Shown: positions 8,106-15,852 of the stretch, one piece after another
How positions within the stretch are numbered: position 1 is the stretch's first letter
Layout: every line of letters starts with the position of its first letter
Assembly: GCA_964639885.1 (NCBI GenBank)
Contig: CAZXEH010000030.1
Location: 1-20,547, forward strand
DNA: 20,547 bases
Source: JAGNLA01 sp964639885
GTDB taxonomy: Bacteria > Caldisericota > Caldisericia > JAAYUI01
Direction: 5' to 3'
Made by a program: the position numbers and the translations under genes
Notes under the pieces: generated by a model
Told to the model about the DNA's origin: nothing
Database searches by the model: none
What the model saw: only the letters and a program-made list of their open reading frames with translations

Positions 8106-9026
8106 ATGAACATGAAGAAGTTGATATTTGTTGCAGTGCTTTTAGTTTTTGTCGCAACCCAGGTGATTGCAGTGACCGTTACAGTTGCTCCAAGAGCAGT
8201 TTCCCTGACTGCAAAGGAGAACGAATCGGTTATCGGTTATGCAAAGGTTATTGCGCCAGGCGGTTTTGAGAAGAAGATCAAAATAGTGAACGTTCCCGAA
8301 TGGCTTAAAGTAGAACCTCTGGAATTCACCATCAGCAGGACAAATCATCAGCAAGTCAAACTCACGGCATCGTCGTCAGGATTAAAGCCAGGCAGTTACA
8401 ATGCAAATCTCACAGTCAGGAATGTAACCGAAAATGACAAACCGGATTTCGCAACCCTGGCAGTTTTGTTTTCAGTGCTGTCTGGGAAAAATGAGTTGTC
8501 GGCAATTCCCAGATCGATAGAAATGAAACCGGGCGTTTCTCGCACAATAAGCATATCAAACCCAACCAATAGCGATTTAAGCGCCAAAATTTCTTCTTCG
8601 TCATTCTGGATTCAGGTTTATCCCGAAAGAATTGACATTCCGGAACAGAGCACCGCAATTGTATGGGCAAAAATGACTGAAAAATACCTTCCAGGAGGTA
8701 ATTATTCAAGCACAATCATTTGCGACAGCCCGATAGGCAAACTTGTTATTCCGGTTAAAACGGTGGTTGAATCAGGTATTGAATTCAATCCCGACACAAT
8801 CAGCGACTCTGGTCCAATCACCATTACAAACAAACTGAAAAAACCTGTTATTGTCAGACCGGTATTCTCTGATGGAGTATCCTTTGATCTGAAACGGATT
8901 GATATTGCACCAGGCAAGTCAAAGATTGTAAAGGTCGCTTTTACGACCGACACGAAGCCCGATTATATCGGATTCTCAATTACTGGTGCTTTGAATAATG
9001 CACACAACATCAAGGTTTCCAAGTAA
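8106..9026 (+). CDS. Small secreted protein with Ig-like beta-sandwich repeats
   Basis: About 306 residues beginning MNMKKLIFVAVLLVFVATQ, a clear signal peptide with cleavage near VIA. The frame is open from a TTG at 8097, which adds three residues. I prefer the ATG at 8106 but cannot settle it. The mature chain looks like three Ig-type beta-sandwich domains of about 90-100 residues. They carry recurring patterns such as PEWLKVEPLEFTI...LKPGSYNANLTV and PERIDIPEQSTAIV...LPGGNYSSTIIC, in the manner of BACON or ASPM-SPD-2-Hydin-like domains; the exact family is not certain. Similar sandwich domains occur in the divergent neighbour starting at 7924, so the two may act at the same extracellular site. 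The gene ends in a strong terminator. Confidence 0.75.
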   Translation: MNMKKLIFVAVLLVFVATQVIAVTVTVAPRAVSLTAKENESVIGYAKVIAPGGFEKKIKIVNVPEWLKVEPLEFTISRTNHQQVKLTASSSGLKPGSYNANLTVRNVTENDKPDFATLAVLFSVLSGKNELSAIPRSIEMKPGVSRTISISNPTNSDLSAKISSSSFWIQVYPERIDIPEQSTAIVWAKMTEKYLPGGNYSSTIICDSPIGKLVIPVKTVVESGIEFNPDTISDSGPITITNKLKKPVIVRPVFSDGVSFDLKRIDIAPGKSKIVKVAFTTDTKPDYIGFSITGALNNAHNIKVSK

Positions 9027-9045
9027 TCCTGCATAATGTTTTATG

Positions 9046-9083
9046 AAACCGGCAGGATTATCCCTGCCGGTTTTTGTTTTTTT
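9046..9083 (+). terminator. Rho-independent terminator after the Ig-like protein gene
   Basis: Perfect 11-bp stem AAACCGGCAGG / CCTGCCGGTTT (9046-9056 and 9063-9073) around a 6-nt loop, followed by a T-run interrupted by a single G (9071-9083). The T-run reaches the stop codon of the convergent gene. In the other direction the hairpin is followed by few Ts, so it acts mainly on plus-strand transcripts. Confidence 0.9.
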
Positions 9084-10767
9084 ATGGGAGTCTTGTGTAG
9101 AAAATGTCGTAACTGGCATCTTCTGTCCAGGCTGACCAGGCTAAGAACCTCTCGTTTAAAACAAAGCCAGGATTGTAAAACTGTCTTGGCATGACACCAT
9201 TTATTGCGTACGAGCCCAAGCTGATTTTCTTGCCATCTGCCAAATTCAATGCACAGATTTCATTTTTTTTATCGTCATCCTTCACATCCACAAGATAGAC
9301 AAACCATTGCCCTGTGACGCCCAGCGGTTTGTTTGTTTCGAACCTTGTGATCATTTTTATTTCCCGATCACCAATCCTTTTGAAAGATAATGAGTATTGC
9401 TTGTCAACAATGTTTGATACCCAACAAATATATGGATTTACAGCATTCTTATCGTTGTCTGAGTACAAGGATTCAATCGGTTCTGTAAAAATGTTGTCTT
9501 CAAAACTCTTTGATTCGTCAGTTAACCAGATAGTTTTTATAAAGAATGGCAGACATCCATTGTTTGAAAAGGTTTCGATGATACCTGAATTTTTTTCGAA
9601 GATATATATTTTCCCATTGTTTGTGACGTCTTCATACACGATATCGTCACCAACAACCGTCCAGGTTGCCATTTTACCTTCTTTGGCCATTACGCTCAAT
9701 TTCCCCAACCCGTAGCTTTCCAGGTACTTCTTCGTCCCCGTTATAATGCCAGTTGTTATTGGCTTCATTGTCGCAAGGTCAAAACCATTTATGGTCAAGC
9801 CAGCTTTGGTCTGGTCACCGGAATCAATCCAGTAAACACATGTTTTTCCAGCTCTGATATATGCCTTTCCGGTGATGGTTGAGCTGACTTGAAGTACCTT
9901 TTGTATTTCTGTGTTATACGCCATTACCTTGCTTATTTGAGGGTTGCCATTCTCCTCTATCCAAACAGCGAATTTTCCACAAAAAGCTACTTGACTACTC
10001 CAATTGAGGTAACCTATCCTTCTTGTGATTGAGTTACAATCGACGTGTAATATGCGTCTACCGTCTTTATATTCAGTCCAGAAAGTATGCAGCCCTTTGA
10101 GGTCAAAGCGACTATTATCTGATGTGATCAAAGTTTTTGATGTGTTTATCGAGCCAACATAAGAGCTTCCGCTTTCGTTGGCATGATTGTCAATCATTAT
10201 TGAAAAAGACCTGTTATCTTTAACTACGCCTTTGAAAACAGAATGATTCTGAATGAATTCCAAAACCCCCGAGTTGTCTATGTTAATAACATCCTGGTCT
10301 CCATAAAGCTTGTATCGTACAACTTGAGCACCATCAATGTTTTTCTCTTTTTCAATCAGGGCTGCTTCCACGATCCCAACATCAGTGTTGTTCTCCCATG
10401 TATAAACTCTGTTCGGATTTGGGGCAAAAATGTTGTAAACAACAATCGTTGTTGCCACAAGAACCACGCAGGTGGCCACGATTAAAATCTTGTTTTTGAG
10501 AGCTTTTCTTGACTCCCTCTTTCTAAATGTCATTTTCCACTCAGGTTGCACGGAAAGGATGGAACGGGCAGCTTTTGTGGCTGCTTCACGGTCGATTCCC
10601 TGAGACATGATCAGCTGATTGGCGATGTGAAGCGTTATCTCATCAAGGCTTTTCAAGGAACCATCGGCATTTGTACAGTTTGAACAATACTGGCTGTTTA
10701 TGTCACCACCTGAAAAATCCTCAGGTTTTGTCATCAATTTTCCGCATGATTTACAGTTAGTGCTCAT
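9082..10767 (-). CDS. Zinc-ribbon / single-TM / propeller-like membrane protein (paralogue 2)
   Basis: A 561-residue protein. The N-terminus (about 1-80) matches the putative zinc ribbon family PF12674 as I recall it: C5-x2-C8, a KPEDF stretch, C28-x2-C31, then a helical SLDEITLHIANQL tail. A basic segment (FRKRESRKALKNK) precedes one membrane helix (about 93-113), which puts the zinc ribbon in the cytoplasm and the remaining ~445 residues outside. The ectodomain is beta-rich with repeats such as KFAVWIEENGNPQ, CVYWIDS and VVGDDIVY, and ends SYDIFYTRLP, resembling TolB-like propeller blades. AGGAGG overlaps the upstream paralogue's TAG stop and lies just before the ATG, so translation is probably coupled. 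The function is not recognised; a sensor or anchor joining cytoplasm and envelope is an inference. Confidence 0.82.
   Translation of the reverse strand: MSTNCKSCGKLMTKPEDFSGGDINSQYCSNCTNADGSLKSLDEITLHIANQLIMSQGIDREAATKAARSILSVQPEWKMTFRKRESRKALKNKILIVATCVVLVATTIVVYNIFAPNPNRVYTWENNTDVGIVEAALIEKEKNIDGAQVVRYKLYGDQDVINIDNSGVLEFIQNHSVFKGVVKDNRSFSIMIDNHANESGSSYVGSINTSKTLITSDNSRFDLKGLHTFWTEYKDGRRILHVDCNSITRRIGYLNWSSQVAFCGKFAVWIEENGNPQISKVMAYNTEIQKVLQVSSTITGKAYIRAGKTCVYWIDSGDQTKAGLTINGFDLATMKPITTGIITGTKKYLESYGLGKLSVMAKEGKMATWTVVGDDIVYEDVTNNGKIYIFEKNSGIIETFSNNGCLPFFIKTIWLTDESKSFEDNIFTEPIESLYSDNDKNAVNPYICWVSNIVDKQYSLSFKRIGDREIKMITRFETNKPLGVTGQWFVYLVDVKDDDKKNEICALNLADGKKISLGSYAINGVMPRQFYNPGFVLNERFLAWSAWTEDASYDIFYTRLP
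10409..10767 (-). repeat. Near-identical 5' segment shared by the zinc-ribbon paralogues, copy 2
   Basis: This 359-bp stretch aligns without gaps to 12121-12479 at a constant offset of 1712 bp. I count 11 mismatches (about 97 % identity). Positions 10469-10709 (241 bp) are identical. It covers the zinc ribbon, the basic segment and the membrane helix; similarity at DNA level then stops abruptly. Confidence 0.9.
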
Positions 10768-10775
10768 TTTTCCTC

Positions 10776-12479
10776 CTATGGTAACCTTGTGTAGAAAATG
10801 TCGTAATCAGAGTCTTTTGTTAGAGCAGACCAGACAAGGTAACCATCATAACCCTTGACTGACAATTGATTTACTTCGTATGAACCGAGATCCAGCGATT
10901 GCCCTGTTTCCAGATTTCTGGCGTTGATTCTGGATATCCTGTTACTTTCATCATCACTGATGGGTTTCGACCAGACCAGCCACTTTCCTGTGATCAGGAA
11001 CGGGGATGGCATCAGGTCGACCCCCTCAGGTGAATTAATGGTATTGACCTTTTCCAGGTCAGAAAACTTGGAGTATTGAATTGAAAACGACTGGCCAGTA
11101 TTCATTTTGAGCCATGCGATATAGCGGTTTTCGAGTTTTGAGCCTTTGTCAAACAGCAGCATGTTGGTGGGTCTATAGCTTATGGCATAGCCTTTGTCTG
11201 TTGAAGTCCTATAGTCAGCATTATTCAGGAAAACGGGCCAGAAGTAGGGTGAGTATGACGCATTGATGATCGGTACACGCCTGCCTGTTTTCCTGTCAAA
11301 CAGTGTGAGACGATCTTCGTTGCCGATATCGATAAAGACAATGTCATCACCCACAACCTGCCACATCGACAGAGTTTCATCGTATGGTTGAGCTTCAATC
11401 GGCTTTATGCCATTGAATGGTTTGGAATATTTGTAGGATTTATTGGCAACGGTGATTCCTGTGTCAACAGGTTTGAATGATTTCAAATCAAAACCTTTTA
11501 CCAGATAGCCGCTTTCTTTCGGGTTGTTTGAATCGAGCCAGTAAACGCAGTCGTAGCCTGCCTTTATGCCTAACTTCACTGTTTTCGAGCCATCAATTTC
11601 AAACACTTTCCCTGTCTCAACATTGTAGCCGACAATGCTTGAAAGCTGGGGATTGCTGTTTTTTTCAAGCCAAACGGCGAATTTATCAGTGAAAACCACA
11701 TTCTGGTTCCAGTCGACATACCCAATGTCGCCATAAGCCTTCGATGATTCGATTTGCAAAGTTCGGTTTTTAAGGGTATTATCAAGCCAAAATCTTGAAA
11801 CATCCGTACTGGGCGTTGAATTGCTTTGATTGGCGTTATTGTTTATTGAGCCAATAAAATCAATTCCTTTCCCTTCAACTCCTACTATCGATCCCATCAG
11901 CAAATTCCCCTTTGGAAAGCATTTATAGATCATTCTTTCGCCTGTGTCCGAATACAAGTCCATCAATCCGGAACTGTCGAAATCGTCAACCGACTGATAA
12001 CCATCCATTTTTACCCGGTTAACAACAATACCGTCAGGTTTGCTGAAGGTTTCGATTTTTGCTATCTCAGTCCAGTCATCAAGTTTGGTGGTGACGTCAA
12101 TAGTGTTCCAGCGATACGTCCTGTTCGGATTTGGGGCAAAAATGTTGTAAACAACAATTGTTGTTACCACAAGGACCACACAGGTGGCCACGATTAAAAT
12201 CTTGTTTTTGAGAGCTTTTCTTGACTCCCTCTTTCTAAATGTCATTTTCCACTCAGGTTGCACGGAAAGGATGGAACGGGCAGCTTTTGTGGCTGCTTCA
12301 CGGTCGATTCCCTGAGACATGATCAGCTGATTGGCGATGTGAAGCGTTATCTCATCAAGGCTTTTCAAGGAACCATCGGCATTTGTACAGTTTGAACAAT
12401 ACTGGCTGTTTATGTCACCACGTGAAAAATCCTCAGGTTTGGTCATCATTTTTCCGCATGATCTGCAGTTTGCGCTCAT
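10776..12479 (-). CDS. Zinc-ribbon / single-TM / propeller-like membrane protein (paralogue 1)
   Basis: A 567-residue paralogue of the next gene in the operon with the same layout: CxxC...CxxC zinc ribbon (C5, C8, C28, C31), basic stretch, one membrane helix near 93-113, and an extracytoplasmic beta-rich part. The first ~120 residues are almost identical between the two proteins, while the ectodomains share only scattered patterns (KFAVWLEKNSNPQL, CVYWLDSNN, WQVVGDDIVF) and the tail YDIFYTRLP. A shared cytoplasmic module carrying different outer domains suggests one intracellular partner and two extracellular ligands (inference). GGAGG precedes the ATG at 12479. The gene lies 13 bp after tetR on the same strand and 8 bp before its paralogue, so one transcript is likely. 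Confidence 0.82.
   Translation of the reverse strand: MSANCRSCGKMMTKPEDFSRGDINSQYCSNCTNADGSLKSLDEITLHIANQLIMSQGIDREAATKAARSILSVQPEWKMTFRKRESRKALKNKILIVATCVVLVVTTIVVYNIFAPNPNRTYRWNTIDVTTKLDDWTEIAKIETFSKPDGIVVNRVKMDGYQSVDDFDSSGLMDLYSDTGERMIYKCFPKGNLLMGSIVGVEGKGIDFIGSINNNANQSNSTPSTDVSRFWLDNTLKNRTLQIESSKAYGDIGYVDWNQNVVFTDKFAVWLEKNSNPQLSSIVGYNVETGKVFEIDGSKTVKLGIKAGYDCVYWLDSNNPKESGYLVKGFDLKSFKPVDTGITVANKSYKYSKPFNGIKPIEAQPYDETLSMWQVVGDDIVFIDIGNEDRLTLFDRKTGRRVPIINASYSPYFWPVFLNNADYRTSTDKGYAISYRPTNMLLFDKGSKLENRYIAWLKMNTGQSFSIQYSKFSDLEKVNTINSPEGVDLMPSPFLITGKWLVWSKPISDDESNRISRINARNLETGQSLDLGSYEVNQLSVKGYDGYLVWSALTKDSDYDIFYTRLP
12121..12479 (-). repeat. Near-identical 5' segment shared by the zinc-ribbon paralogues, copy 1
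   Basis: Partner of 10409-10767. The identical core here is 12181-12421. The mismatches cluster in the first ~58 bp of the coding sequence (7) and near the far end (4), leaving a completely conserved middle that includes third codon positions. Confidence 0.9.
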
Positions 12480-12492
12480 TTTTCCTCCGCGT

Positions 12493-13080
12493 TCATTTTG
12501 AAATTGTTTTCATGAAATATTCCGTCAGTTCACTGCCAAGTGTTGCAATTACCGGCTTCCCAGGGCAAAACCAGTCGCGATTTGCGAGGTAGTGGTTGAT
12601 CAAGGCGAGCCAGGAATTGAAAAGCATTGGAAAAGGCAGGTCTTTTATAATTCCAGCCTCGGTTTCGCTGTGCACAGCCTGGGAAAGCCTTGACGAGATG
12701 ATGGTTTGAATGCGTGCAAGCTCGGATTTTGCCGGTTCCGGCAGGAGCGAACCCTCGGTTACGAGCCTTGTGTAAAGGAGTTCGTATTTACCGATAACTT
12801 CCAGGTGTGACTTCAGCACATTCTTGACATTGTGAGGGTTTTCCGGCAGTTCTGACATTTGCTTTGAAACACGCTCTCCAAACTCTGAAACTACTGCAAG
12901 GATCAGCTCTTCTCGTGTCGGGAAGTGTGCAAATACCGATCCATGCGAGATCCCAGCCATTTTAGCGATGTCGCGTGTGTTTGTGGCTGCAAACCCCTTC
13001 GTGGAAAACTCGGCCATTGCAGTTTCCACAATCAGTAATCTCGTCCGTTCCTTCTGTTCTTTTCGATTGTTCTCAGCCAT
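12493..13080 (-). CDS. TetR-family transcriptional regulator
   Basis: A 195-residue regulator. The N-terminal TetR DNA-binding domain spans about residues 12-60: RLLIVETAMAEFSTKGFAATN, then the helix-turn-helix TRDIAKMAGISHGSVFAHFPTREEL. The C-terminal ligand domain is helical and ends in a TLGSELTEYFMKTI helix common in this family. TetR proteins usually repress their own operon and a neighbour until a small ligand binds; the ligand here is unknown. AGGTG lies four bases before the ATG. It is the first gene of a probable operon with the two zinc-ribbon membrane proteins, and its promoter overlaps a palindrome that fits as its operator. A divergent secreted propeller gene starts about 200 bp away and could also be controlled. 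Confidence 0.95.
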   Translation of the reverse strand: MAENNRKEQKERTRLLIVETAMAEFSTKGFAATNTRDIAKMAGISHGSVFAHFPTREELILAVVSEFGERVSKQMSELPENPHNVKNVLKSHLEVIGKYELLYTRLVTEGSLLPEPAKSELARIQTIISSRLSQAVHSETEAGIIKDLPFPMLFNSWLALINHYLANRDWFCPGKPVIATLGSELTEYFMKTISK

Positions 13081-13095
13081 TGGTCACCTGCTCAT

Positions 13096-13109
13096 TGAGC
13101 ATATGCTCA
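13096..13109. promoter_or_regulatory. 14-bp palindrome TGAGCATATGCTCA, probable TetR operator
   Basis: A perfect palindrome that touches the last base of the tetR -10 box and covers the predicted start point (about 13102). Another TGAGCA half-site follows directly on the tetR side (13089-13094, read on the minus strand). The position is ideal for autorepression. Confidence 0.6.
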
Positions 13110-13136
13110 TTATACGAATCGTCTTACTGATGTCAA
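13109..13136 (-). promoter_or_regulatory. Near-consensus sigma70 promoter of the tetR / zinc-ribbon operon
   Basis: On the minus strand TTGACA (13131-13136), 16 bp, TATAAT (13109-13114): both hexamers match the consensus exactly. A promoter this strong next to an operator suggests tight repression with high output on release. Confidence 0.75.
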
Positions 13137-13227
13137 GTGGACAAAAAATGTCGATGTAACCTATATAATTAAATTACAGATAAGTGAGTCAAAAATATGA
13201 GCTTGGCAAATCCGAAGTTTGACCCTA

Positions 13228-13255
13228 TTGCATTTTATGGCAAAGTGATAATAAT
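13228..13255 (+). promoter_or_regulatory. Candidate promoter for the 13279 propeller operon
   Basis: TTGCAT (13228-13233), a 16-bp spacer and AATAAT (13250-13255), followed by the ribosome binding site at 13269-13277. A second TATAAT at 13164-13169 has no good -35 partner. Weak evidence; no palindrome like the tetR operator is visible here. Confidence 0.3.
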
Positions 13256-13278
13256 CAATATTTAACCAAGGAGGTGGA

Positions 13279-15822
13279 GTGAAAAGGCTTCTTGTGTTTG
13301 TACTGGTGGTGATCGCCTCGACCAATCCGGTTCGGGCAATTGATCCTATTGGCGCAACATCGGGCAACAGCATTCCTCAGTGCCCTGCGTATCCGATTCT
13401 TCCATCAAAATCTGCCATTCTTGGTGGAACCGTTTTCAACCAATTCAAGAACACTCCGTACTTTCTTCCAAGTGCCGACCTGACCTCGGGCCAGGTATGC
13501 CTTGACCTTAACTCAAGACGGTTTTCGCCTGAGTACAGCACGTTTTTTCTGCGGTCAAACCCCGGATGGGATAGTGGTGAAACTCAAACCATAAGCCTTA
13601 TCCAAAACAATATTGATGGATCAAAATTTTTAGTTGGGAACAGGACAGAAGCTTTTCCGGCATCGGGGATAACAATCAGTATCAAACTTGCTAACGATAG
13701 GTGGCAATATTTCATATATGGCCAGGATCTCAAGCCTATGTTCAAGCTGTCTTGCGACCAAAACAGCCATCTCTATTTGTATCCGATATCAAAAAAATAT
13801 TTCTTCTGCAGTGGAAATCCAGACACAAGAATTCTAGATGCTGTTGGCAACAGAATTGTTTCAGGTGAACAGATAATTGTTCCCGAAGACCCTTTCAAAA
13901 GGTATGTGTTTGTCGATAGGAAGCTGTTTGATCTGGACAAAAGAGCGTTTGTTGAGCTTCCAGTTGAAAAGCTACCCGACATCCAATTTTTCAGATTCCT
14001 GCCTGATTACGTTGAAATTGTGAATTTGTGCGACATATCTCCTCCGATACCCGATTGTCGGCCACACGTCTGGCGCGTGAATTACAAGTGGGAGCTGGTT
14101 GAGGAGTTTGATGTGGAATTTCCTTTCGAATCCAGCTATTTCAATTGTTACGAAATATTCAACGGTTTGATGGTCTCGTTCAACAGGACTGGCAACGATG
14201 AAAGGTGCGGCTGGTATTTTTATGATTATAGGCAAAAGAAAACATTGTTGTTCCTGCCTTGCAACGGCTTCAGGGATTTGGCTGCCAAATACATACGAAA
14301 AGGTAATGTCATGCTCATTCCAAACCCTGATGGTGGCTGGATTGTTGACCTTGGAAAACTGTCAACAAGTAATTTGATTTTCCCCCAGAAAACATCGATA
14401 ATTAAAACTGACAACGGTTTGTTTGCAGTTGACAGGAAAGCCGGAGATGGCATGGTTTCTGGGTGTTATCTGGATGATAATCTTAAGCCAATTGAATCGA
14501 TGAGAACAAACCTCGCCGATGCTCAGAATTATCTGTCACATAAAAACAAAATCATCTCACTTGAGCATGAAGATATTCCAATTTATGACAAGATAAAAAA
14601 GATAAACATATTTGAAATCCGCCTGACTGTATGGTGCAGCCTTCAAGGTGACACAAAACCAAAAAAAGTTGGATATTACAAATTCAAATCGCGCTATCCA
14701 ATCACAGGCAACATGTGTTGCAATGTTTTCAAAGACAGACTCTATATCCCAACCGACGTTGCAGACTGGTTTTCTATCGATCTGATCACTTACAGGACAC
14801 AAACTTTCATCAACGACCAACTCTTCTTCCAGTATGGCTCAAGAATGTACAATAAGCCTGAATTTATGGCAACTGAAATGCTGATGGCTTTTATCCACGA
14901 GAACAAAAGGCTGTTCGTTTTTGACAACTGGAAAAACCTGAAAATTGACGCACCAATCGAGCAGGATTATTGGAATGAACAGAGAGTTTGGGTTTGGTGG
15001 GATAAAGTCATTGTCGCAGGTGAGACAAAAACCACGATTTTCAAACTTGACGGAACACGCCAGGAAATGGACGGAAAGGCTGTAAGTTTCAGCAACGGAT
15101 GGCTGCAGATACTTGAAAATCAGGATTCGTCAGGCAGTCAGAATCTGATCGGCTTAGACGTGGACACCCAGTATAAAAAGCTGATCTGGTCAAAGGTTGG
15201 TGATAGCAAGAAGCTAAAATCCTATGATCCTGTTGGTTATGACTACCAGATTGGGAGCAACCTTTTTGACCGCGAAGGAAACCTTGTTCAAACAGGGATA
15301 ACTGACCTTTCAACCATCAAGGTTGATTCAGGTTCTGCGTTCATGACCTGTGGAATAAATGGAATCAAATCCTGTGGCAGTGATTATTTTATTACAAAAT
15401 GGACACCGGCTCCGCAATATGCGATAAACAGAACTTATAAAAATGAATTCGAGATCACGGCAACCAGAGGTGATGGGAAGAACGATTCATTGCTTTCCGG
15501 CACATTTTTTGCCTGCCGGTGGGGTGACTATGGAATGCCTCCAAATCTTGCAAAACTCGATGAAGTTTTGAAGATCAACAATTTGAAGTACGGCGAAACC
15601 ATGCGATTTCGAGTCAGGATTCCGGCAAATTCAGCGCTGGTTGATGACGCAAACGAAATCAAATGCTTCGCCCTCGTTTTCATCGGCAACGGACTGCTCG
15701 ATGTCGGGCAGTCGAACCTCGCAAATCATGATCAAAAAAATCGTGCCAGGTTCGATGGGACTCCAATCGATGCGCTTAACCAGGTGGCCGTTTCCCTGAC
15801 CGTCTGGGACGAGCAACCTTAG
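13279..15822 (+). CDS. Large secreted propeller-like protein with C-terminal VTVWDEQ-type domain
   Basis: An 847-residue exported protein. The GTG start at 13279 follows the very strong site AAGGAGGTGG (13268-13277), and the signal peptide is MKRLLVFVLVVIASTNPVRA. I do not recognise a named family. The body (about 25-700) is beta-rich with alternating aromatic and glycine patterns such as KLANDRWQYFIYGQDLKP, NPDGGWIVDLGKLS and VIVAGETKTTIFKLDG, consistent with one or two propellers. Cysteines are frequent, suggesting disulfides in an oxidising compartment. The last ~135 residues (from about 711) form a separate domain with PQYAIN...EFEITATRGDG, a CRWGD element, a FALVFIGNGLLDVGQ element and the tail SLTVWDEQP. 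The next gene has the same domain. The spacing of about 25-30 bp to that gene suggests an operon. Confidence 0.8.
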   Translation: MKRLLVFVLVVIASTNPVRAIDPIGATSGNSIPQCPAYPILPSKSAILGGTVFNQFKNTPYFLPSADLTSGQVCLDLNSRRFSPEYSTFFLRSNPGWDSGETQTISLIQNNIDGSKFLVGNRTEAFPASGITISIKLANDRWQYFIYGQDLKPMFKLSCDQNSHLYLYPISKKYFFCSGNPDTRILDAVGNRIVSGEQIIVPEDPFKRYVFVDRKLFDLDKRAFVELPVEKLPDIQFFRFLPDYVEIVNLCDISPPIPDCRPHVWRVNYKWELVEEFDVEFPFESSYFNCYEIFNGLMVSFNRTGNDERCGWYFYDYRQKKTLLFLPCNGFRDLAAKYIRKGNVMLIPNPDGGWIVDLGKLSTSNLIFPQKTSIIKTDNGLFAVDRKAGDGMVSGCYLDDNLKPIESMRTNLADAQNYLSHKNKIISLEHEDIPIYDKIKKINIFEIRLTVWCSLQGDTKPKKVGYYKFKSRYPITGNMCCNVFKDRLYIPTDVADWFSIDLITYRTQTFINDQLFFQYGSRMYNKPEFMATEMLMAFIHENKRLFVFDNWKNLKIDAPIEQDYWNEQRVWVWWDKVIVAGETKTTIFKLDGTRQEMDGKAVSFSNGWLQILENQDSSGSQNLIGLDVDTQYKKLIWSKVGDSKKLKSYDPVGYDYQIGSNLFDREGNLVQTGITDLSTIKVDSGSAFMTCGINGIKSCGSDYFITKWTPAPQYAINRTYKNEFEITATRGDGKNDSLLSGTFFACRWGDYGMPPNLAKLDEVLKINNLKYGETMRFRVRIPANSALVDDANEIKCFALVFIGNGLLDVGQSNLANHDQKNRARFDGTPIDALNQVAVSLTVWDEQP

Positions 15823-15852
15823 CCTGAAACCTTTTGTATTTGGAGCATGGGA

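Noticed and set aside
13164..13169. TATAAT as the -10 box for the 13279 gene
   Set aside because: No acceptable -35 hexamer lies 16-18 bp upstream, and it would leave a leader of about 100 nt with no visible structure.
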